DNA of 64,000 nucleotides from JAJXXT01 sp963764465 (GTDB taxonomy: Bacteria; Pseudomonadota; Alphaproteobacteria; Acetobacterales; Acetobacteraceae): assembly GCA_963764465.1 (NCBI GenBank), contig CAVXSO010000006.1, positions 1,189,601 to 1,253,600 of the forward strand, given 5' to 3'. Shown here piece by piece: positions 1 through 8,900 of the stretch. Made by a program: the position numbers and the translations under genes. The stretch's first letter is position 1, and every line of letters begins with the position of its first letter. The notes under the pieces were generated by a model. That model did not search any database, was not told the DNA's origin, and worked only from the letters and a program-made list of their open reading frames with translations.

Positions 1-7
1 TGTGTTT

Positions 8-103
8 GCCCGCGCGCGTTCACGCGAATTCGCCCGCGCGCCGTCACGCATATTTTCCCGCGCGTCGTCACGCGAACTCGCCCGCGCGTCGTCACGCGAC
101 CCC
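8..103. repeat. 24-bp tandem repeat, four copies
   Basis: Four imperfect copies with a 24-base period (about 8-31, 32-55, 56-79 and 80-103). Each has a CCCGCGCG core followed by GTCACGC or a one-base variant of it. The last copy contains the stop codon of the kdsD-like gene (92-94, minus strand), so the array begins inside the gene end and runs on past it. The function is unknown. The window edge may cut off further copies. Confidence 0.75.
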
Positions 104-1073
104 CGTGCGCAGGAGGTCGTGGACGTGGACGATGCCGACGGGTTTGCCAGCCTCGACCACGAAGAGCGCGGTGATCGGGCGGTCACGGCGGTTCATCAGG
201 GCCAGAGCCTCGGCGGCCAGCGCATCCGGGCCGATGGTGCGGGGCGAGGCGTTCATGATCTCGCCGGCGCTGCGGGTGAGCAGATCGGGCGCCATGGCGC
301 GGCGGAGGTCGCCGTCCGTCACGATGCCGACGAGGGCGCCCGCTCTCGTCCACGATGCCGAGGCAGCCGAAGCGGCGCTCCGTCATGCGGATGAGGGCTT
401 CCTGCATCGGCGTGGCGGACGTGGCGAGCGGGAGTTCGCCGGCGCCGTGCATCAGGTCGCGCACGCGGGTGAGGCGCGCGCCGAGCTTGCCGCCGGGGTG
501 GAAGACGCGGAAATCCGAGGGCGAGAAGCCGCGGCGGGTGAGGAGCGCCACCGCGAGCGCGTCGCCGAGGGCGAGCTGCATCGTGGTGCTGGTGGTGGGG
601 GCGAGGCCGAGGGGGCAGGCCTCCTTCGCGGCGGGGAGGTGGAGCAGCACGTCCGCGGCGCGGGCGAGCGCGCTCGTTTCCCGCGCGGTGATGGCGAGCA
701 GCTTGAGGCCGAAGCGGCGGGTGTGGGCGACGAGGTCCGCGAGTTCCGCGGTCTCGCCGGAGTTGGAGAGGGCGAGGACGCAGTCGCCCTCCACGATCAT
801 GCCAAGGTCGCCGTGCGAGGCCTCCGCGGGGTGGACAAAGAGCGCGGGGGTGCCGGTGGAGGCCAGGGTGGCGGCGATCTTGCGGGCGATGTGGCCGGAC
901 TTGCCCATGCCGGTGACGACGACGCGGCCCTTCACGGCGGCGAGGATGGAGACGGCCTCGGCGAAGCTGGCGCCGAGCGAGGCGGCGAGCGCGGCGAGGC
1001 CGGCGCCCTCCGCCTCCAGCACGGCGCGGCCGGCCTCGATGTCGGCATCGGGCGCGGCGCCGCGTTCGGGCAT
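92..1073 (-). CDS. Arabinose-5-phosphate isomerase (KdsD/KpsF family), one frameshift
   Basis: Cytoplasmic sugar isomerase that converts ribulose 5-phosphate to arabinose 5-phosphate, the first step towards Kdo for lipopolysaccharide. The SIS domain is clear (GMGKSGH, ALSNSGET, HPGGKLG) and is followed by two CBS domains. Reading is continuous to GIVDESGR in the first CBS domain and then shifts frame near 333-341; it resumes as GIVTDGDLRRAM in the other frame. Removing one C from a three-C run restores a normal protein of about 326 residues. The start is set at the methionine of MPERGAAP because family members have only a short tail before the first helix; an upstream ATG at 1154 would add 27 residues. 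The indel looks like a sequence error, but a real pseudogene cannot be excluded. Confidence 0.85.
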
Positions 1074-1271
1074 GCCTGCGGTTGGGGTCGGGCCGTTTCC
1101 GGCCGGCCGCGTCACGGTGGGAGCGCCAGATTCGCGCAGGGGGGCGGCGCGCATGGGTGCGATCTAGGGGCCTGCGGATGGAGGGTCAACAAAGCACCCG
1201 GTGAACGAGCGTGGCGGGTGAAAGGGCGTAGCGGGTGAAAGAGCGTGCAGTATGGCTGGGGATTGCGGCGA

Positions 1272-1886
1272 TCAGTGGGCGAAGATGTCCGGGTTCTCGT
1301 AGCCCAGGAGGTCGAGTCGGCCGCGGGCGGGGAGGAAGGCGTAGCAGGCACGGGCGAGAGCGAGCCGGTTCTCGCGGACCAGGAGTGCCTCGAGCTTCGC
1401 CCAGATTGCGTGCAGGTGCAGCACGTCCGACGCGGCGTAGGCGCGCTGCTCCGGCGTGAGGGTCTCGGCGCCCCAGTCCGAGGTCTGCTGCTGCTTGGAG
1501 ATTTCGACGCCGAGAAGATCGCGGCAGAGGTCGCGCAGACCGTGGCGGTCCGTGTAGGTGCGGACGAGCCGGGAGGCGATCTTGGTGCAGATGACGGGGG
1601 CGACCTCGATGCCGAGGGCGTGGGTGAGCATGGCGACGTCGAAGCGGGCGAAATGCATCAGCTTCGTGGTGCCGGGGTCCGCCAGCAGCGCCCTGAGGTT
1701 GGGGCACGGGGCGATGTGCCTGCCGATCTGCACCAGGTGGGCGGTGCCGTCGCCGGCGGAGAGCTGGACCAGGCAGAGACGGTCGCGGCGCGGGTCGAGG
1801 CCCATCGTTTCGGTGTCCACGGCGACCATGGGGCCGAGCGCGAGGCCGGCGGGGAGATCGTCGCGATGGAAATGGATGGTGGTCAC
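1272..1886 (-). CDS. Ribonuclease D-like 3'-5' exonuclease (DEDDy, short form)
   Basis: A 204-residue protein made of one DEDDy exonuclease domain. The three Exo motifs are visible: DTETMGLD near residue 24, FARFDVAML near 80 and YAASDVLHL near 150, the last with the tyrosine three residues before the aspartate. E. coli RNase D (about 375 residues) has extra C-terminal HRDC domains that are absent here; short forms of this kind are common in alphaproteobacteria. The likely role is trimming tRNA or other structured RNA 3' ends. The start is GTG at 1886. It lies just downstream of the tRNA-Leu gene on the same strand, so co-transcription is possible. Confidence 0.85.
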   Translation of the reverse strand: MTTIHFHRDDLPAGLALGPMVAVDTETMGLDPRRDRLCLVQLSAGDGTAHLVQIGRHIAPCPNLRALLADPGTTKLMHFARFDVAMLTHALGIEVAPVICTKIASRLVRTYTDRHGLRDLCRDLLGVEISKQQQTSDWGAETLTPEQRAYAASDVLHLHAIWAKLEALLVRENRLALARACYAFLPARGRLDLLGYENPDIFAH

Positions 1887-1912
1887 GAGAGAACCCCCGC
1901 TCGCCTCGATGA

Positions 1913-2000
1913 TGGTGCCCAGGAGAAGACTCGAACTTCCACGACCTTGCGGCCACAGGTACCTGAAACCTGCGCGTCTACCAATTCCGCCACCTGGGCA
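1913..2000 (-). tRNA. tRNA-Leu (CAG)
   Basis: On the minus strand the acceptor arms TGCCCAG and CTGGGCA pair fully, and CCA is encoded. The anticodon stem CAGGT/ACCTG encloses the loop TTCAGGT, giving anticodon CAG. A long variable arm and the TTCGAGTC T-loop are as expected for a class II tRNA-Leu. Confidence 0.95.
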
Positions 2001-2308
2001 AGGTTTCGGCCTCGGGAGGCGCGCATCTAAGCCGCGGTCGGCGGGACGTCAACCGGGGGTTGGGTGGCGATTGGCGTCTCCGCTGTCGGGCGTCCGGCGC
2101 GGAAAGCCGGGGTTCAACATACGGCCGGCAACGCACGGCCGGAATTGGCCGGGAGCGGGCTGGCAGGTTTCGGGCGGAGAGCGCAATTGGACGGCATCCA
2201 GTCGCGGCGCGACGGACGGGCACATCGCCATGGCTCGCGACGCGGGTCGCGGGATGGCCGGTCGACGCACGAAACGCACCGCCGAGAAACTTCAGGAAAG
2301 CATGCACG
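2001..2308. other. Intergenic region without recognised gene
   Basis: About 300 bases between tRNA-Leu and the next small gene. Open frames cross it but none looks like protein. The divergent promoters for the tRNA (minus) and the 2,309 gene (plus) should lie here; no clear -35/-10 pair stands out. Confidence 0.4.
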
Positions 2309-2548
2309 ATGGTAAAGCGCCGCAAAGAGGAAGAGATCGTCGGAGTGATCGAGTTCGAAGGCCGGACCAGCGACGATCCGGTCATCATGAAATGGCTGTC
2401 GGAGCACAAGGCGCAGAACGGGGGCAAGATCCGGGTGAGCCGGGGCAGCACGGGTGTGCGGGTGGCGTTCAGCAAGGCCGCGGACATGGCGTACTGGCAA
2501 GCGCGGTCGGAGCAGGCGGTCAAGGGGGACCGATCGTCGCGTTCCTGA
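2309..2548 (+). CDS. Hypothetical protein, 79 aa
   Basis: A small basic and acidic protein starting MVKRRKEEEIVGVIEFEG, with no signal peptide or membrane segment. The family was not recognised. The ATG at 2309 is preferred because an AGGAAAG ribosome-binding site lies about nine bases upstream and the protein-like composition begins there; the frame stays open further upstream, but that part is arginine-rich noise. The stop is 23 bases before the next small gene, so the two may form one unit. Confidence 0.5.
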   Translation: MVKRRKEEEIVGVIEFEGRTSDDPVIMKWLSEHKAQNGGKIRVSRGSTGVRVAFSKAADMAYWQARSEQAVKGDRSSRS

Positions 2549-2571
2549 GCCGCCTTCAATCCTGAGAGGGT

Positions 2572-2916
2572 ATGGGCAAACCGGAGAGGATATCGGCATT
2601 GACGAAGGAAGAACTGGCGGATTGGGCGCTGGCGAATGGCTGGCGGGTGATCGCGGGCCATCCCAGCCTGACCAAGCCGGGTGCTGCGAACGATCCCATT
2701 GTGCGGCTGGTGCTGAAGGCGACGGTGGCCAACCTCGAGGTGCGCAAACCCGCCGGCAAATGGGAGAAAGTGGCTGGTGGGAACTACGCGCAGATCGTGC
2801 AGGGCGAGGAGGGCGAGCCGCCCCATGGGCTTGGCTTCGAAAAACTCCCGAGCATCACGTTTCTGATGCGGCAGAACCGCGACGCGATGGTGTTTGGACG
2901 CGGGAGCGGCGGCTAG
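2572..2916 (+). CDS. Hypothetical protein, 114 aa
   Basis: Soluble protein with an acidic N-terminal helix (LTKEELADWALANGW) followed by alternating strand-like stretches (VRLVLKATVANLEVRK, KVAGGNYAQIVQ). The family was not recognised and no catalytic motif is visible. It follows the 79-residue gene by 23 bases. The opening resembles small regulatory or toxin-like proteins of similar length, but this is only an impression. Confidence 0.55.
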   Translation: MGKPERISALTKEELADWALANGWRVIAGHPSLTKPGAANDPIVRLVLKATVANLEVRKPAGKWEKVAGGNYAQIVQGEEGEPPHGLGFEKLPSITFLMRQNRDAMVFGRGSGG

Positions 2917-3054
2917 GGGGTTGTCGGGCGCGGGACGCTTGGTGACGAACGCCGGAGCAGAAGTTCGACTTCGCCTTCTGTGTTCGATCCGGCAGTCGTT
3001 CTGCCAGTCGTCGTACCCGAACAAAAAACCTTCCAGGCGCTCATGGGTCTCATT

Positions 3055-3345
3055 TCATCCGCGCGCCTTGCCGAGTGTCGACCTGATCAGCTTCATCGCC
3101 GGGATGCGCCATTCCTCGCCCTTGGGCGTGTCGTAGAGAGTTCGACGGCCGAGCCAGCCGCGGCGAGGCGTTTCGAAGGGCACGAACACTGCCACGCGGG
3201 GCGGGATCCGGGCCTCAACCCGGCGGTCGATTGCCGCTTCGCCGGGGAACGTCATCGGCGGGTACGCTTCCCCCATGCGCGCGAGCTTTTTCCGGCCCCC
3301 GAGGACGTGAAGCAGCTCGTATCCCGTGTGCGCGAGATAGGGCAC
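3055..3345 (-). CDS. Hypothetical protein, about 96 aa, start uncertain
   Basis: The C-terminal part reads like a real small protein (GRRTLYDTPKGEEWRIPAMK; basic, no membrane segment). The frame is open to 3471, which would overlap the divergent oxidoreductase start at 3449, so the GTG at 3345 is a compromise; an ATG at 3276 is the other choice. No ribosome-binding site settles it. Family not recognised. It is divergent from the NAD-dependent epimerase-like gene. Confidence 0.4.
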   Translation of the reverse strand: MPYLAHTGYELLHVLGGRKKLARMGEAYPPMTFPGEAAIDRRVEARIPPRVAVFVPFETPRRGWLGRRTLYDTPKGEEWRIPAMKLIRSTLGKARG

Positions 3346-3448
3346 CCGGGCGGTGTTGGAGCAGCACAGCTCCGACGGGATGACGGCGGGGCCGGCACTC
3401 GCTATGCAGCGTTGCCAGGGAATTACGCCAACAACGGATGGATTTTGC

Positions 3449-4360
3449 ATGACCCAGCGTATCGCCACCATCTTCGGCGCCAGCGGATTTATCGGCCGCT
3501 ACGTGGTGCGGCGGCTTGCCGCGCGGGGCGAGACGGTGCGGCTCGCGGTGCGCGACCCCGAGGGGGCGAGCTTCCTGCGCCCGATGGGAGGCGTGGGGCA
3601 GATCGTGCCGCTCTACGCGCCGATCGAGAACGAGGCGGACGTGGCGCGGGCGGTCGAGGGGGCCACGACCGTGATCAACCTGGTGGGGATCCTGGCGGAG
3701 CGCAGGCCCGGGGATTTCATGCGCGTGCACGCGGAGGGCGCGGGGCGCATCGCGCGGCTGGCGACGGCGGCGGAGCGGTTCGTGCACGTCTCGGCGATCG
3801 GGGCCGATGCGGCCTCGCCGAGCCGGTATGGGCAGAGCAAGGCCGCCGGCGAGGAAGCCGTGAAGTCCGCGCGGCCCGGGGCCGTGATCCTGCGGCCCTC
3901 CATCGTGTTCGGGCCGGAAGACGCGTTCTTCAACCGGTTCGCGGCGATGGCGCAGGTGCTGCCGGTGCTGCCGATCGTGGGCGGGCGGACGAAGTTCCAG
4001 CCGGTCTATGTGGGCGACGTGGCGGACGCCGTGATGCAGGCGGCGCCCGGCACGTGGGAGCTGGGCGGGCCGGATGTGCGCTCGCTCGAGGACCTGATGC
4101 GCTGGATGCTGATGGTGATCGGGCGGCCGAAGCCGGTTCTCGACATCCCCATGTGGCTCGCGCGGGTGCAGGCGGCGGTGCTGGAGCGGCTGCCGGGCAA
4201 GCTGCTGACGCGCGACCAGTTGCTGATGCTGGGGCGGGACAACGTGGCCGACCCCGCGCTGGCCTGGGCGGGGTGCACGACGCCGATGGACATGGTGGTG
4301 CCGGGATACCTGGAGCGGTTCAGGAAGCACGGCCAGAGAAAGGTATTGATTCGGACCTAA
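3449..4360 (+). CDS. Complex I NDUFA9-type NAD(P)-binding protein (atypical SDR)
   Basis: A 303-residue NAD-dependent epimerase/dehydratase-fold protein. The nucleotide-binding motif GASGFIGRYVVRR is at residues 9-21 and an INLVGIL strand near residue 70. The classical YxxxK is replaced by RYGQSKAAGE, as in the complex I NDUFA9 subfamily, where the protein binds NADPH as an accessory or assembly factor rather than acting as an epimerase. In alphaproteobacteria the family is linked to NADH:ubiquinone oxidoreductase or to membrane redox work. The start is the ATG after GGATTTTGC, which matches where the Rossmann fold must begin. A strong hairpin follows the stop, so the gene is probably monocistronic. 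Confidence 0.8.
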   Translation: MTQRIATIFGASGFIGRYVVRRLAARGETVRLAVRDPEGASFLRPMGGVGQIVPLYAPIENEADVARAVEGATTVINLVGILAERRPGDFMRVHAEGAGRIARLATAAERFVHVSAIGADAASPSRYGQSKAAGEEAVKSARPGAVILRPSIVFGPEDAFFNRFAAMAQVLPVLPIVGGRTKFQPVYVGDVADAVMQAAPGTWELGGPDVRSLEDLMRWMLMVIGRPKPVLDIPMWLARVQAAVLERLPGKLLTRDQLLMLGRDNVADPALAWAGCTTPMDMVVPGYLERFRKHGQRKVLIRT

Positions 4361-4371
4361 TTCCTTGAGAC

Positions 4372-4386
4372 CCCCTCTGGGAGGGG
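4372..4386 (+). terminator. Rho-independent-type hairpin after NDUFA9-like gene
   Basis: CCCCTC-TGG-GAGGGG forms a perfect six-base-pair stem starting 11 bases after the stop, followed by TGTTTG. It probably separates this gene from gltD. The T-run is short, so efficiency is uncertain. Confidence 0.5.
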
Positions 4387-4505
4387 TGTTTGCATGGCTG
4401 GGTTGACGGAAAATAGGTATTATTTGCTGCCCTATCGCTGAATTGACGCTGGAAGCCGCGGTTTCGCGCCCGTAGAACGACCTCCGTAAGGGAGGATCGT
4501 GCCCC

Positions 4506-5942
4506 ATGGCCGAACGCATGCTGCAATTCGTCCGCCTGGCCCAGGCGAACCCGGACAAGCGCAAGGCCGCGGAGCGCCGTGCCGACTTCGGCGAGATCTA
4601 CAAGCCGTTCGACCCCAAGGCGGCAGAGGCGCAGGCCTCCCGCTGCTCGCAGTGCGGCGTGCCGTTCTGCTCCGTGCACTGCCCGCTCAACAACAACATC
4701 CCCGACTGGCTGAAGCTGACCGCCGAGGGGCGGATGGAGGAGGCCTACGAGGTTGCCTCCGCGACCAACAATTTCCCCGAGATCTGCGGGCGGATCTGCC
4801 CGCAGGACCGGCTGTGCGAGGGCAATTGCGTCATCGAGCGTGGGTTCGAGAGCGTAACAATCGGGGCCGTCGAGCGGCACATCACGGAGACGGCGTTCGA
4901 GAACGGGTGGGTGAAGCCGCGCAAGCCCGCGCGGGAGTTGCCGCATTCCGTGGGCATCATCGGCAGCGGCCCGGCGGGGCTGGCGGCGGCGGAGCAGCTG
5001 CGCGCGAAGGGCTACCAGGTGCACGTGTATGACCGACATGACCGCGCGGGCGGGCTGCTGATCTACGGGATCCCGAATTTCAAGCTGGAGAAGCATGTGG
5101 TGCAGCGGCGCGTGGCGCTGCTGGAGGAGGCGGGAGTTCGTTTCCACCTCAACACGGCGATCGGGCGCGAGATGAGTTTCGCGGCGCTGCGGGCGCGCCA
5201 CGACGCGGTGCTGGTGGCGACCGGCGTGTACAAGCCGCGCGAGATCGGCGGGCCGGGCTCCGGGCTTCCGGGGATCGTGCCGGCGCTCGACTACCTGATC
5301 GCGTCCAACCGCGAGGGGCTGGGCGACATCGTGCCCGAGTTCGAGAGCGGCGCGCTCGATGCGAAAGGGAAACGGGTGGTCGTGATCGGCGGTGGCGACA
5401 CGGCGATGGACTGCGTGCGGACCGCGGTGCGGCAGGGGGCGGCGAGCGTGGTGTGCCTGTATCGGCGCGACCGGGCGAACATGCCGGGCTCCATGCGCGA
5501 GGTGGCGAACGCGGAAGAGGAAGGCGTCGAGTTCATGTGGCTCGCGGCACCCGAGGCGTTCCTGGGCGACGACGGGGTGACGGGGGTGCGGGCGGTGCGG
5601 ATGCATCTCGGCCTGCCCGATGCCTCCGGGCGGCAGGCGGTGGAGCCGATCGAGGGCAGCCATTTCACCGTGCCGGCGGACCTGGTGATCAAGGCGCTGG
5701 GGTTCGACCCGGAGGACCTGCCGGCGGCGTTCGGCGAGGCGGCACTGAAGGTGACGCGCTGGGGGACGATTGCGATCGATCCCAAAACGTTCATGACGCG
5801 CCTGCCGGGCGTGTTCGCCGCGGGGGATATCGTGCGCGGCGCATCCCTCGTTGTCTGGGGCATTCGCGACGGGCGCGATGCCGCGCAGGCCATCCACAAC
5901 CACATCGAGGCGCGCGCGAGCGTGCCGCAGGCCGCGGAGTGA
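4506..5942 (+). CDS. gltD: Glutamate synthase (NADPH) small subunit
   Basis: Beta subunit that passes electrons from NADPH through FAD and two 4Fe-4S clusters to the large subunit for glutamate synthesis from glutamine and 2-oxoglutarate. It has 478 residues, the usual length. N-terminal cysteines 47, 50, 55 and 59 and a second set at 94, 98, 104 and 108 form the cluster sites. The FAD motif GSGPAGLAAAE is at about 153-163 and the NADPH motif GGGDTAMDC near 297. GGAGG at 4491-4495 supports the start. gltB begins five bases after the stop, so the two subunits are co-transcribed in the order D-B. Confidence 0.97.
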   Translation: MAERMLQFVRLAQANPDKRKAAERRADFGEIYKPFDPKAAEAQASRCSQCGVPFCSVHCPLNNNIPDWLKLTAEGRMEEAYEVASATNNFPEICGRICPQDRLCEGNCVIERGFESVTIGAVERHITETAFENGWVKPRKPARELPHSVGIIGSGPAGLAAAEQLRAKGYQVHVYDRHDRAGGLLIYGIPNFKLEKHVVQRRVALLEEAGVRFHLNTAIGREMSFAALRARHDAVLVATGVYKPREIGGPGSGLPGIVPALDYLIASNREGLGDIVPEFESGALDAKGKRVVVIGGGDTAMDCVRTAVRQGAASVVCLYRRDRANMPGSMREVANAEEEGVEFMWLAAPEAFLGDDGVTGVRAVRMHLGLPDASGRQAVEPIEGSHFTVPADLVIKALGFDPEDLPAAFGEAALKVTRWGTIAIDPKTFMTRLPGVFAAGDIVRGASLVVWGIRDGRDAAQAIHNHIEARASVPQAAE

Positions 5943-5947
5943 CCGCC

Positions 5948-8900
5948 ATGGAAGCGATGGGCATGGGCGAGAAATTCGTTGCCGAATGGCAGCGGAATGC
6001 CGAGCGGCTCGCGGGGTCGTATGACCCGGCGCAGGAGCACGATGCGTGTGGCGTGGGGCTGGTTGCCGCACTCGACGGGAAGCGACGGCGCGACGTGGTG
6101 GAGGCGGGCATCGCGGCGCTCAAGGCGGTGTGGCACAGGGGCGCGGTGGACGCCGACGGCAAGACCGGCGATGGCGCCGGGATTCACGTGGAGATTCCGC
6201 AGGATTTCTTCGCCGACGCGGTCGAGCGCGGGGGTGCGAAGCTGCAGTCGGGGCCGATCGCGGTGGGCCAGGTGTTTCTGCCCAAGACCGACCTCGGCGC
6301 GCAGGAGCGCTGCCGGCAGATCGTCGAGACCGAGATCCTTGCGTTCGGTTACCAGATCTACGGCTGGCGGCAGGTGCCGATCAACGTCGCGTGCATCGGC
6401 GAGAAGGCGAATGCGACACGGCCGGAGATCGAGCAGATCATGATCTGGAACGCGCGCGGCGTCGATGAGGCGACGTTCGAGCGCGAGCTCTACGTGATCC
6501 GGCGGCGTATCGAGAAGCAGGCGATCGCGGCGCAGATCCCGGAGCTTTATTTCTGCTCCCTCTCGTGCCGCTCCGTCATCTACAAGGGGATGTTCCTCGC
6601 AGAGAGCCTCGCGGAGTTTTATCCGGATCTGCTGGATCCGCGATTTGTCTCGCGGTTCGCGATCTATCACCAGCGGTATTCGACCAACACGTTTCCGACC
6701 TGGCGGCTGGCGCAGCCGTTCCGGATGCTGGCGCATAACGGCGAGATCAACACGCTGACCGGCAACGTGAACTGGATGAAGAGCCACGAGACGCGGCTCT
6801 CCGACCCCGACCTCGACCCCTGGATGGAGGACATCAAGCCGGTGATCCAGGCCTCCGGGTCCGACACGGCATGCCTCGACAACGTGTTCGAGGTGCTGGT
6901 GCGGGCGGGACGCGACGCGCCGATGGCGAAGGCGATGATGATCCCCGCCTCCATCGGGCAGAACGCGACGATGAAGGAGGCGCATCGGGAGATGTTCCTC
7001 TACTGCAACGCCGTGATGGAGCCGTGGGACGGACCGGCGGCGGTGGCGGCGACCGACGGGCGCTGGGTGATCGCGGGGATGGACCGCAACGGGCTGCGCC
7101 CGATGCGCTACACGCTGACCGCGGGCGATGGCGTGAAGGGCGGGCTGCTGATCGTCGGCTCCGAGGCGGGGATGGTGAAGCTCGACGAGGGGCTGATCGT
7201 CGAGAAGGGGCGCGTGGGGCCGGGGCAGTGCATCGGCGTCGATCTCGACCGGGCGGCGTTCTATCGCGACGAGGCGATGAAGGACATGCTGGCCTCGCGC
7301 CAGCCCTTCGGTGAGTGGGCGAAACGGATTCGCCAGATCGACCACATCGTGAAGACCGACGCGCCGGAGCCCGTGCTGCTGGAGGGCGAGGCGCTGCGGC
7401 GGCGCCAGCGCGCCGCGGGGTTCACGATGGAGGATCTGGAGCTGATCCTGCACCCGATGGTGGAGGACGCGCAGGAGCCGGTGGGCTCGATGGGCGACGA
7501 CACGCCGATCGCGGTGCTTTCGGACAAGTATCGCGGCATCCACCATTATTTCCGCCAGGCGTTCAGCCAGGTGACGAATCCGGCGATCAACTCGCTGCGC
7601 GAGACGCGGGTGATGACGCTGAAGACGCGGCTCGGCAACCTCGGCAACGTGTTCGACGAGGACAGCTCCCAGTTCGATCTGTTGCAGCTGGAAAGCCCGG
7701 TGTTGTCCAACGCCGAGTTCCTGGCGATGCGGGCGACGATGGGGACGGCGGCCTGCGTGGTGGATTGCACCTTCCCGGTCGAGGATGGCGAGGGCGGGCT
7801 GCGGGCGGCGATCGAGCGGATCCGGCGCGAGGCGGAGGAAGGTGTGCGGGCGGGTTGCACGCATGTGATCCTGACCGACGAGGCGACGGGGGCGGAACGC
7901 GCGGCGATCCCGATGATCCTCGCCACCGGTGCCGTGCACACGCACCTCGTGCGCCAGTCGTTGCGAACCTTTACCAGCCTCAACGTGCGCGTGGCGGAGT
8001 GCATGGACGTGCACGCCTTCGCGGTGCTGATCGGCGTGGGGGCGACGACGATCAACGCCTACCTCGCGCAGGAGTGCATCGCCGAGCGGCAGCGGCGCGG
8101 GCTGTTCGCGAAGCTTTCCTTGAAGGATGCCGTCGGGCGCTACAAGAAATGCGTGGACAAGGGCCTGCTCAAGGTCATGTCGAAGATGGGGATCTCGGTG
8201 ATCTCCTCCTATCGCGGCGGGTATAATTTCGAGGTGATCGGGCTTTCGCGCGCGCTGGTGGCGGAGTTCTTCCCCGGCATGCCGAGCCGCATCTCCGGCC
8301 TGGGCCTCTCGGGCGTCGCGCGCAAGGTGCTGACGCTGCATCGCGATGCGTATGGGGCGGATGTGGTCGCGTTGCCGGTGGGCGGGCAGTACAAGCTGCG
8401 CCGGAAGGGCGAGACGCACGCGTTCGAGGCACCGCTGATCCACATGCTGCAGGAAGCGGTGGCGACGGACAGTTTCACCACCTACCGGCGCTACGCTGAA
8501 GCCGTGCGCAGGCTGCCGCCGGTGGCGCTGCGCGACCTGCTGGATTTCCGCACGTCCGGCGTGACGCCGATCCCGGTGGACGAGGTGGAGAGCATCACCG
8601 AGATCCGCAAGCGGCTGGTGGCGCCAGGGATTTCGCTGGGCGCGCTTTCCCCCGAGGCGCATGAGACGCTGTCGATCGCGATGAACCGGATCGGGGCGCG
8701 ATCGGACTCCGGCGAGGGTGGCGAGGACCCGGCACGGGCGACGCCGCGGGGCAATGGCGACAACGCATCCTCCGCGATCAAGCAGATCGCGTCGGGGCGC
8801 TTTGGCGTCACCGCAGAGTACCTGAACAATTGCCGCGAGATCGAGATCAAGGTGGCGCAGGGGGCGAAGCCCGGCGAGGGAGGGCAGCTGCCGGGGTTCA

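Noticed and set aside
4403..4448. TTGACG words upstream of gltD as promoter -35 boxes
   Set aside because: No -10-like hexamer lies at 16-18 bases; TATTAT is only nine bases away from the first and the second has only GC after it.
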